A stretch of DNA of 5,032 nt from Bacteroidota bacterium. GTDB taxonomy: Bacteria; Bacteroidota; Bacteroidia; Chitinophagales; UBA2359. The stretch covers positions 1 through 5,032 of the forward strand of contig JAHDGT010000351.1 in the NCBI GenBank assembly GCA_020631675.1, given 5' to 3'. Below, in pieces: positions 1-4,931 of the stretch (the first letter of the stretch is position 1; the number at the start of each line of letters is the position of its first letter). The notes under the pieces were generated by a model. It ran no database searches. It was not told the DNA's origin and worked only from the letters and a program-made list of their open reading frames with translations. Both the position numbers and the translations under genes were made by a program.

Positions 1-2
1 CC

Positions 3-134
3 TTTTCTTCTTCTTTTACTTATGATTCTTCGAAATTATTAGCGGCTTTGCCTGACTTTAAATACAGTCCGCTAGAGAAAACAGTGAAGCGTGTAGCTAA
101 AGCATATTTGGGTAATTTGAAAAATGGAAAGTGA
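3..134 (+). CDS. C-terminal fragment of a probable NAD-dependent epimerase/dehydratase family protein (5' end outside window)
   Basis: An open frame enters from the left edge and runs 43 codons to a TGA at 132-134. It has no start inside the window, so it is the tail of a longer plus-strand gene. The visible protein contains SSKLLAALPDFKYSPLEKTV and ends in a basic helix, KAYLGNLKNGK. The pattern 'SKLL.ALP.FKY.PLE.T' followed by a short helix is what I recall from the C-termini of extended short-chain dehydrogenases (NAD-dependent epimerase/dehydratase or dihydroflavonol-reductase-like) in Bacteroidota. The Rossmann domain and the catalytic Tyr-Lys pair would lie upstream and cannot be checked. 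The frame is sensible and ends before the repeat-rich intergenic DNA begins, which supports a real gene end. The family call rests on a short stretch and is tentative; the substrate is unknown. Confidence 0.6.
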   Translation, partial: FSSSFTYDSSKLLAALPDFKYSPLEKTVKRVAKAYLGNLKNGK

Positions 135-156
135 TTTTTCTGTACTGTGCCTTTAT

Positions 157-286
157 CACAAAGAAAGAAGAACACTAAGGAGCACAAAGTTTTTTAAATT
201 TTGTTGGAAACGTTTTAACAATAGACATAAAAACATTCTTCGTGTAGCTTTGTGCTCTTAGTTCTTTGTGCTCTTAGTTCTTTGTG
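157..286. repeat. Large imperfect inverted repeat of CTTTGTG units, with a 16-bp tandem repeat in one arm
   Basis: The right arm (248-286) holds two exact tandem copies of the 16-mer ctttgtgctcttagtt (248-263 and 264-279) plus a partial third (280-286). The left arm (157-189) carries the same motif inverted: cacaaag at 157-163, and actaaggagcacaaag near its end, which differs from the complement of the 16-mer by one inserted G. The spacer (190-247) is AT-rich and has a small palindrome of its own, ttgtt/aacaa around aaacgttt (201-221). The element lies between two convergent genes, so a transcript from either side could fold it and stop. I recall similar CTTTGTG/CACAAAG repeats scattered through Bacteroidota intergenic regions. 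A terminator role is inference; there is no classic T-tract. Confidence 0.65.
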
Positions 287-345
287 GTCAGCAAATTATA
301 CCATAAAGTAATCTACTTCCCATATCATTACTTTGATTGAAACCC

Positions 346-386
346 CATTTTCAAATTCTCAAATTGACCAATTTTCAAATTGAGCT
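346..386. repeat. TCAAATT-type short interspersed repeat abutting the sphingomyelinase-like gene stop
   Basis: The motif tcaaatt occurs at 351-357 and 375-381, with a third, partial copy (caaattg) at 360-366, so related units are spaced about 9 to 15 bp apart. The last unit, caattttcaaattg, is itself a near-palindrome (caattt/aaattg). The array ends at the stop codon of the minus-strand gene (386-388). Related arrays occur at 1441-1501 and 1799-1833, so this is a family dispersed in the intergenic space rather than a chance AT-rich stretch. Confidence 0.55.
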
Positions 387-1318
387 CACCATCTAACGAT
401 CATTTCTACGCCATTGTGATCAGATAGGAATTTTTGGGTCTTGCCCCAAGGCTCGGTAAAGAACACTACTCTGCGTTTTATGTCTTTGGCGGGTGTACCA
501 TTGGCTTTGTAGAAGATATAGTCAATGTAACCATTGCTATCTGAATTGCGGATGTCGTTCTGATCATCAATGGTGTATTGGAGTTCGCCTTCAAATGGTC
601 CGTTTTTGGCCAGTAGGGTAGCCATCATTTGTTTGTACTTTTTGCTTTTGTAGCTGGTATTGAAATCGCCACAAAGAATCTGGGGTACACCTTCTTTTTT
701 GTGGCTTTCTAATAAGCTGTTCAACTCTTGGTATTGTTCGTAGTAGATCATATCAGGACCACCGGCTTCCAGGTGGGTGCCTAGGATTTGTACTTCCTGC
801 CCTTTCCAATCTAATGATACCAACAAACCGCCTTTGCGGGCAAAGCAATCATCGCGATCACAGCTTTTGAAATTGCAACTGCCTATTTTTTCAATGGGGG
901 TTTTGCTTAAGATCCAGATACCCCCATTGCTCACAGCTGGCGTAAATCGCCCACGATTCAAAGGTCCGATTTTATAGGGGTAGTCGCTTTTCATGCGCTT
1001 GTAGATATGTCGGCGGGCACGGGGGTGGAAGGCTTCTTGGAAAACGATGATGTCGTAATCCATTTGGGGCAGCATATTACCGATGTGCTTGGCGCGCTTG
1101 CGCTTGCCTGTGATGAGGGCGAAACGGGGCAGCATGTAGATGTTCCAAGAGAGGATCTTCAACTCGTCGGCATCTTGGCGTTCTATGCTTTTGTTGGCGT
1201 GTTCTATATATCGGTCTTGTGCTTGTAAGGCTATACTTTCTGTTAGCAGTAGTAGCACGCCCATAAGACATAGCAAATGAATAAAGTGTGATTTTAGAGG
1301 ATGAGGTATGAAGCGCAT
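386..1318 (-). CDS. Secreted sphingomyelinase-like phosphodiesterase (endonuclease/exonuclease/phosphatase superfamily)
   Basis: The 310-residue product has the ordered active-site motifs of the endonuclease/exonuclease/phosphatase fold: SWNIYMLP (N59), VFQEAF (metal-binding E95), THLEAG (H182), GDFN (D218, N220), YIDY (D266) and a final SDH (H301). The 'WN.YMLP', 'NGGIWILSKTPI' and 'DCFARKG' blocks point to bacterial neutral sphingomyelinase C rather than to DNA-repair nucleases. Such enzymes use a divalent metal to cleave sphingomyelin to ceramide and phosphocholine. A signal peptide covers residues 1-34: a basic start, the hydrophobic run LLCLMGVLLLL, and a likely cut near LQA-Q, so the protein is periplasmic or secreted. 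I chose the ATG at 1318; the frame opens further upstream only through a TTG (1363), and the extra 15 residues would precede an otherwise normal signal peptide. C148, C153 and C158 cluster next to the substrate-side loop and may form a disulfide. The gene stands alone between two repeat arrays. The natural substrate may be a bacterial sphingolipid or related phosphodiester; it cannot be told from sequence. Confidence 0.85.
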   Translation of the reverse strand: MRFIPHPLKSHFIHLLCLMGVLLLLTESIALQAQDRYIEHANKSIERQDADELKILSWNIYMLPRFALITGKRKRAKHIGNMLPQMDYDIIVFQEAFHPRARRHIYKRMKSDYPYKIGPLNRGRFTPAVSNGGIWILSKTPIEKIGSCNFKSCDRDDCFARKGGLLVSLDWKGQEVQILGTHLEAGGPDMIYYEQYQELNSLLESHKKEGVPQILCGDFNTSYKSKKYKQMMATLLAKNGPFEGELQYTIDDQNDIRNSDSNGYIDYIFYKANGTPAKDIKRRVVFFTEPWGKTQKFLSDHNGVEMIVRW

Positions 1319-1440
1319 GACTTGTTTTTTTGGGTAACTGTTTTGAATCGGCAATTTAGGCAATCAGTGGCAGTATTGTTGCAGCGGTAGTAGTATAGAG
1401 GCAATGGTTTTGCGGTTTATTTCGTTTAACCTATTACAAT

Positions 1441-1501
1441 GAGTCAATTTGAAAATTGATTTTGCAATACTTGCATTTTCAAATTAGCTCATTAACTCAT
1501 T
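1441..1501. repeat. TCAAATT-type repeat array, with one inverted and one direct copy
   Basis: Positions 1441-1459 read gagtcaatttgaaaattga, which is nearly the exact inverse of the unit at 368-385 next to the stop of the sphingomyelinase-like gene. A direct copy, gcattttcaaattagctc, follows at 1473-1490 and leads into attaactcatt. The gene is therefore bracketed by members of the same repeat family, with the 1441 copy inverted relative to the 346-386 copy. Confidence 0.55.
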
Positions 1502-1502
1502 G

Positions 1503-1650
1503 CTTGCGCAAGGGATAGGAGTGGTTATGAGCCAGACAGATGCGCCCTGAGCGGCGGCGTACGATAGCGACCTCGCGAAGCTCATTGTACGCCTGCCAGC
1601 GAAGCAGCAGATGGCTGGGGAATTTGAACGGATAGCCCGGTACCCGCAGT
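1503..1650. other. GC-rich, strongly foldable dispersed element (candidate structured RNA or interspersed repeat)
   Basis: This block is clearly richer in G and C than the AT-rich DNA on both sides and is full of complementary segments. It opens with the palindrome cttgcgcaag (1503-1512). The box agggataggagtgg (1511-1524) near the left end is mirrored by gaacggatagccc (1626-1638) near the right end; GGG at 1512-1514 can pair with CCC at 1636-1638, leaving ATAG opposite ATAG as a symmetric internal loop. Inside is a 10-bp stem with one bulged T (1553-1562 with 1587-1597), and ccagc (1596-1600) can alternatively pair with gctgg (1614-1618). From memory, paired GGGATAG...GGAtAGCCC boxes recur in intergenic DNA of many Bacteroidota; I cannot assign a named RNA family. 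Open frames across it on the minus strand look spurious. Confidence 0.45.
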
Positions 1651-1651
1651 G

Positions 1652-1688
1652 AAAGGCTGACGCCTTTAGACGTAAGACGTAAGACAAA
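1652..1688. repeat. Small hairpin followed by three AGACGTA-type heptamers
   Basis: A perfect hairpin aaaggc-tgac-gccttt (1652-1667) is followed by three tandem heptamers: agacgta (1668-1674), agacgta (1675-1681) and agacaaa (1682-1688). Short GACGTAA tandem runs are, as I recall, another common dispersed repeat in Bacteroidota intergenic DNA. No function can be assigned. Confidence 0.5.
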
Positions 1689-1798
1689 AGATGTCCTGCT
1701 CAATTCCGATTTTGCCATTGGCTATCAGCTAAAGACTTTTATTGCGGGTATGTGCCCAAAAGATGAAAATGATGATTTTAAATGGCTATGCATAATTC

Positions 1799-1833
1799 GC
1801 ACATTTTCAAATCAGCACATCAGCACATTTTTG
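1799..1833. repeat. CACATTTT/ATCAGCAC short repeat array
   Basis: The nonamer gcacatttt occurs at 1799-1807 and again at 1823-1831. Between them the octamer atcagcac is repeated in tandem (1811-1818 and 1819-1826), and tcaaat lies at 1807-1812. The unit resembles the TCAAATT arrays at 346-386 and 1441-1501, so this is probably a third, diverged member of that family. Confidence 0.5.
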
Positions 1834-1858
1834 ATTGAAGTCCGCTTAACAACAATAT

Positions 1859-1898
1859 TGCTGTAAAAAAGGAGTGAATTATGCACTTCTAAGCAGCA
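1859..1898 (+). promoter_or_regulatory. Nested hairpin enclosing an AGGAG site and a three-codon ORF, upstream of the sigma gene
   Basis: The outer stem is tgctg (1859-1863) with cagca (1894-1898). The inner stem is aggagtg (1870-1876) with cacttct (1884-1890), seven pairs including one G-U, closed by a 7-nt loop. The inner 5' strand contains an AGGAG motif six bases before an ATG at 1881, whose frame ends after three codons (ATG CAC TTC TAA). This is among the best Shine-Dalgarno-like sites in the window, yet it serves no recognisable protein and would be buried in the stem. It may be part of a structured leader for the sigma operon if transcription starts upstream; that is inference. Confidence 0.3.
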
Positions 1899-1915
1899 TT
1901 TATTAACTTAATGTA

Positions 1916-1976
1916 GTCTATCATAAGGAGAACGTATAGCTGCGCTATCGGCTCCCGTGGAATAAGGGTGATAGAC
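1916..1976 (+). promoter_or_regulatory. Three-tier nested inverted repeat just upstream of the sigma gene start
   Basis: Three stems nest one inside another: gtctatca (1916-1923) with tgatagac (1969-1976), eight perfect pairs; ggag (1927-1930) with ctcc (1952-1955); and atagc (1936-1940) with gctat (1944-1948) around a tgc loop. The element ends 23 bases before the sigma ATG. There is no T-tract, so it does not look like an intrinsic terminator. It could be a leader RNA structure or a DNA-binding site controlling the sigma/anti-sigma operon. The regulatory role is inference; the pairing is directly visible. Confidence 0.4.
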
Positions 1977-1999
1977 GTTTGCATTTAACTTCCGCCTGA

Positions 2000-2536
2000 A
2001 TGTCCGAAAAGGAGTTGATACATGCTTGTCTGAGAGGAGACAACCAAAGTTTCCGACGATTGTACGATCGCTACGCCGCCAAAATGATGACGGTGTGCTT
2101 GCGATATGCGCGCCATCGTTTGGAGGCCGAGGATTTGTTGCAGGATGGTTTCGTGAAGGTGTTCAACAACTTAGAGAAATTCCAGCATAAGGGATCTTTC
2201 GAGGGTTGGATACGGCGGATCATGATCAATACGGCATTGAAGAACAATGGTCGGTCCAGCTTCAAGAACGAGCGGATCGGACTGGAAGACTACCAAAGTG
2301 GGTCGCAGGACCCTAAGGTACTGGCTAAATTGTCTGAAGAAGAGATTTTGAAGGCGATCGCCGAGCTGCCCGAAGGTTACAGAAGGGTCTTCAATATGTA
2401 CGTGATCGATGGCTTGAGCCATAAAGAGATCGGTGAGATCTTAAACATCACCGACAGCACTTCGCGCTCACAGTTGGTGAAAGCGCGTAAGTTATTACAA
2501 TTAAAAATCGAGGCTTTGCAAAAAGTAAGCCTATGA
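2000..2536 (+). CDS. ECF-type RNA polymerase sigma-70 factor, paired with a membrane-spanning anti-sigma protein
   Basis: The 178-residue protein has the two-domain layout of an extracytoplasmic-function sigma factor. Region 2 covers about residues 20-85, with the core-binding stretch EDLLQDGFVKVFNNLEKF (44-61) and the -10 recognition helix GSFEGWIRRIMINTALKNN (65-83). A short linker follows, then region 4 (about 115-168) with the helix-turn-helix LSHKEIGEILNITDSTSRSQ (139-158). There is no region 1 or 3, as expected for the class, and the length is normal. The ATG at 2000 is the only sensible start because an in-frame TGA sits directly before it (1997-1999); no Shine-Dalgarno is visible, which is usual in Bacteroidota. 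The stop codon overlaps the next start as ATGA, so the two proteins are probably made together and translationally coupled. The partner is very likely its anti-sigma factor, holding it at the inner membrane until an envelope signal arrives. The promoters it recognises are not known. Confidence 0.93.
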   Translation: MSEKELIHACLRGDNQSFRRLYDRYAAKMMTVCLRYARHRLEAEDLLQDGFVKVFNNLEKFQHKGSFEGWIRRIMINTALKNNGRSSFKNERIGLEDYQSGSQDPKVLAKLSEEEILKAIAELPEGYRRVFNMYVIDGLSHKEIGEILNITDSTSRSQLVKARKLLQLKIEALQKVSL

Positions 2537-4356
2537 GTAAAGATTTCAACGCATTTGACAAGGCGATCCGCGATCGCTTGGAGCACCACCCTTCGGCGGT
2601 GCCTGAGGATATGTTTGATCGCATACAATCCAAGAGAGCTGGTATGGCAGCCCCTGTTGAGCAGGCGGCACCTTCGGCTTGGCGCAGCAGTGGTGTACTG
2701 CTGTTGTTGCTGTTCAGTATGACGGCGGCGGGCTTGGGTTATTATTTCTGGCCGAGTGAGCATGCTGATTCTGGTATCATTGCCGCACAGCAAGATGTTA
2801 GCTCTGCTGATGATAAAAAGGCTTTTGAAGAGCTTTTGAATCGCGGTGCTGTAGAAGAAACGCCTTCGGTCAGACAGATTCACAATGCAGCAGCCAGCGA
2901 TGCGATGGCTAAAGCTGATCTAAATGAAAGTTTAGCAGAATTAGAAGCTATGGCGGCAGCTACGGCTAAAACGCCTATCGGGGCTGATGCTGCTGAACAG
3001 AAATCAGTATTAGCAAATAAACAAACACTTGAAACTCAAGCATACAACAGTAAGCGAACAACTACAACTTCTAGTTCAACTCCCCCTACTTCAAATCCTA
3101 TTTCCGATTCCGATGTTTTCTTAGCGGATGCGTCTACAAAAGCCAGTATGCTTAATGGTCTGAACGCGTCTTCTACTCATTCATCAACTGTTTATGAGCG
3201 AGCTTTAGACTTGAATGTCAATAGTAGCTCTTCTACATCAATAATAATTGATGGTGTAGAACGCTTAGGAGCAAGTGCAAGTTCAAGTGCAACTAATACA
3301 AATAGCTGGGCAACTCAACATATTGGCCCTACGCACAACAATGCGGGCAGCTCAGCTAAAGCGAGCAGTTCTAATTATACTGCTGCTGCTTCAGATGTTT
3401 TCACCAATCGTCAAGAGTTCTCAACACTTCGCTCTAAGCGTGATGTAAGTGAGTACGCTTATAATGCGGCTGATGAAGGCTATAATTACTCAACTCTTTA
3501 TACAGGCAGATCCTACTCCGCCAACTTACCGCTTTTGTCCAAGCGCATGAGTAAAGGCATTGCTTTCGAGGCTAATTTCGGTCCTACTTTAGAGACTCGA
3601 GCTGGTCCGAATGTGGCATGTATCGGTTTCTCTCCACTCCTTCGCAGCAGCTACTTTACTGTTGATGTCAGCGCTGCTCCAGCCATGAGCTGGCGAGCAT
3701 TGACGCCGACGGGAGACACCTACGCCACTTATGCTGATCAAAGGGCGGAGAAGGAAATGCTTAGAGGTGCTTTATCTACCACAGCACGCTTCGGCTATCA
3801 CCATTTTAGCGGTATATTTGCCTTAGTTGGGGTGGATTACACCCAATTGCAAGAGCGTTTCAAGCACGATATTGAGAGCGAAGAGCCAACTACTGTTTTC
3901 ACCGTTGTAGATACCATCGTTGATGCTTCTGGTAATGTCAATATCGTTTATGATACCATTAGTGTGGTAGCGCCTTCTGTTGAGCATATCAATACAGCTA
4001 ATCGCTATCGTTCGATCAATGTGCCATTGACCATAGGTTACGAATTGAACATTCGCCGTTTTGCCTTCGCCATTCACGGTGGTGCGGAATTGAATCTCAT
4101 TTCTTGGCAAAGTGGTAAAGCATTAGCGGCTGATGGTAGTGTCATGAGCCTGCGCAACAATGATCAATACCACTCTCGCACGAATGTGAATATAGTTGGT
4201 GGCTTATCTGCTGCTTTCAGAATCACCCCTAAATGGGAAGTTTTCGCTGAGCCTAGGTTCAAGTATATGCTGGGTTCATTAACTAAAAACAGCTCGCCTG
4301 TTGAGCAGCGATACGTTGCTGCTGGTTTGGGCACAGGTGTTAGATTAAGGTTCTAA
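2533..4356 (+). CDS. Putative dual membrane-spanning anti-sigma factor: cytoplasmic N-terminus, inner-membrane helix, long linker, C-terminal outer-membrane beta-barrel
   Basis: The 607-residue protein has four parts. Residues 1-50 are charged and lack a signal peptide; FDKAIRDRLEHHP..VPEDMFDRI (8-31) resembles the short N-termini of Bacteroidota proteins encoded beside ECF sigma factors. Residues 53-73 form one hydrophobic helix (VLLLLLFSMTAAGLGYYFW). Residues 75 to about 335 are a low-complexity Ala/Ser/Thr/Asn linker, likely disordered and periplasmic. Residues 342-607 are rich in alternating amphipathic strands, contain YRSINVPLTIGYEL (492-505), typical of the Bacteroidota outer-membrane beta-barrel (PorT-like) family, and end in VRLRF, a terminal Phe as in beta-barrel insertion signals. 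One chain would thus span both membranes, with the N-terminus binding the sigma factor. This matches the Dma anti-sigma factors I recall from Bacteroides thetaiotaomicron, reported to act with ECF21-family sigma factors and to affect vesicle formation. The start overlaps the sigma stop (ATGA). In the linker, tandem hexamers at 3271-3294 encode Ala-Ser repeats. The anti-sigma role is inferred from context. Confidence 0.85.
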   Translation: MSKDFNAFDKAIRDRLEHHPSAVPEDMFDRIQSKRAGMAAPVEQAAPSAWRSSGVLLLLLFSMTAAGLGYYFWPSEHADSGIIAAQQDVSSADDKKAFEELLNRGAVEETPSVRQIHNAAASDAMAKADLNESLAELEAMAAATAKTPIGADAAEQKSVLANKQTLETQAYNSKRTTTTSSSTPPTSNPISDSDVFLADASTKASMLNGLNASSTHSSTVYERALDLNVNSSSSTSIIIDGVERLGASASSSATNTNSWATQHIGPTHNNAGSSAKASSSNYTAAASDVFTNRQEFSTLRSKRDVSEYAYNAADEGYNYSTLYTGRSYSANLPLLSKRMSKGIAFEANFGPTLETRAGPNVACIGFSPLLRSSYFTVDVSAAPAMSWRALTPTGDTYATYADQRAEKEMLRGALSTTARFGYHHFSGIFALVGVDYTQLQERFKHDIESEEPTTVFTVVDTIVDASGNVNIVYDTISVVAPSVEHINTANRYRSINVPLTIGYELNIRRFAFAIHGGAELNLISWQSGKALAADGSVMSLRNNDQYHSRTNVNIVGGLSAAFRITPKWEVFAEPRFKYMLGSLTKNSSPVEQRYVAAGLGTGVRLRF

Positions 4357-4425
4357 TTCCACCGGAATCGGACCACTTCTATCTGTTTGTTGTCCTATGA
4401 TTTTAATTTTAGTGTTATGAATGCT

Positions 4426-4461
4426 AAAAGGGGCTGTCTCATTAATGAGACAGCCCCTTTT
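4426..4461. terminator. Perfect 36-bp palindrome, probable bidirectional intrinsic terminator
   Basis: Two 18-base arms, aaaaggggctgtctcatt and its exact complement, meet with no spacer; in RNA this gives a 16-bp stem with a TTAA loop. The stem has a GGGGCTGTC GC-rich core. The arm ends give a T-run on both strands (five Ts at 4458-4462 on plus, four on minus), so transcripts can end from either side. It sits 69 bp after the beta-barrel gene stop and 29 bp beyond the stop of the convergent lipoprotein gene. Confidence 0.88.
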
Positions 4462-4490
4462 TAGTTTTAGTATTAGTTTTCGTCTATCGC

Positions 4491-4892
4491 CTACTTGCCA
4501 CTATCTTCCTCCTTCAACTTCTCTTCGGTGTCTTTCGCGATCTTTTGGATCTCTTTGAGGATCTCATCCGCATCGCCTTTATGCTTTTCTAACAACTCTT
4601 TGATCTCTGGGTTATTCTTCAGCTCTTCCAGCTTGATTTTCCAGGCCGCCCCATCTTTACTCACTTCTTTCGACTTCTCCCCTATTTTATCGATCACATC
4701 TTTCAGTTTATCCATTTCTCCCTCTTCTAAAAACTTAGAAGCTTTGGTGCTCACTTTATCTAAGATGTTCTTCACATCGTTCATTGTTTTGTCGATCTTC
4801 TCTTCGCGGGATTTGCCGTCGGCACCTTCTTCTATGCAGCCCATGCCCACCAAAGTAAGGGCGCATAATGCAAGTAGTAATAGCTTTTTCAT
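4491..4892 (-). CDS. Small charged helical lipoprotein of unknown function
   Basis: The 133-residue product starts MKKLLLLALCALTLVGMGC, a lipoprotein-type signal peptide with the acylated cysteine probably at residue 19. The lipobox (VGMGC) is loose, with Gly at -3 and Met at -2, so processing is likely but not certain. Acidic residues follow the cysteine at once (IEEGAD), which in Bacteroidota can act as a surface-export signal for lipoproteins. The rest (residues 28-130) is almost entirely Lys/Glu/Asp-rich amphipathic helix with one Trp (84), suggesting a helical bundle or coiled coil; I recognise no family. The frame opens at a TTG (4934), but that codon lies inside the -7 promoter element, so translation should begin at ATG 4892 or ATG 4901 (three residues longer). 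I prefer 4892 because Met-Lys-Lys is a standard signal-peptide start. It converges on the sigma operon and is separated from it by the palindromic terminator. Confidence 0.8.
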   Translation of the reverse strand: MKKLLLLALCALTLVGMGCIEEGADGKSREEKIDKTMNDVKNILDKVSTKASKFLEEGEMDKLKDVIDKIGEKSKEVSKDGAAWKIKLEELKNNPEIKELLEKHKGDADEILKEIQKIAKDTEEKLKEEDSGK

Positions 4893-4931
4893 GCTGTTCA
4901 TCTGTCTGGTTAAATGAAATAAGTACCTGGA

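Larger units (their letters stand above)
1319..1999. other. 681-bp divergent intergenic region: a mosaic of repeats and structured elements
   Basis: No protein gene is supported here. From left to right: 1319-1440 is plain sequence that should hold the promoter of the leftward sphingomyelinase-like gene, but I see no clear TAnnTTTG. A TCAAATT array lies at 1441-1501, a GC-rich foldable block at 1503-1650, a small hairpin plus GACGTAA heptamers at 1652-1688, a ggctatcagc segment near 1719-1728, a CACATTTT/ATCAGCAC array at 1799-1833, and two nested hairpins at 1859-1976. The promoter of the rightward sigma gene must lie here. Only weak -7 candidates are visible, catttttg at 1826-1833 and gacgtttg at 1974-1981, each one base off TAnnTTTG and neither with a matching -33 TTG. 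Confidence 0.6.

Noticed and set aside
777..1271. Several short frames of 64-73 codons within the sphingomyelinase-like gene
   Set aside because: They are out-of-frame shadows of a gene with all catalytic motifs in place.
1612..1640. T-loop-like sequence (GTTCAAATTCC on the minus strand) suggesting a tRNA
   Set aside because: The flanking bases do not form a T-stem, and no acceptor, D or anticodon arm can be placed around it.
1484..1718. Two overlapping minus-strand reading frames of 67 and 73 codons
   Set aside because: They run through the GC-rich structured repeat in two frames at once, have no recognisable domain or ribosome site, and their apparent openness follows from the GC-rich composition with few stop codons.
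2377..2883. Minus-strand 168-codon frame across the sigma/anti-sigma junction
   Set aside because: It lies antisense to two well-supported overlapping genes, is Gln/Arg/Ser-rich without domain features, and has no promoter or ribosome site.
3823..4110. Minus-strand 95-codon frame inside the beta-barrel domain
   Set aside because: It is antisense to conserved barrel strands, with no independent coding signal.
4495..4917. Plus-strand 140-codon frame opposite the lipoprotein gene
   Set aside because: Its Ser/Phe/Leu-rich product is the expected antisense reading of a Lys/Glu-rich gene; the minus-strand frame has a signal peptide, lipobox and promoter element.
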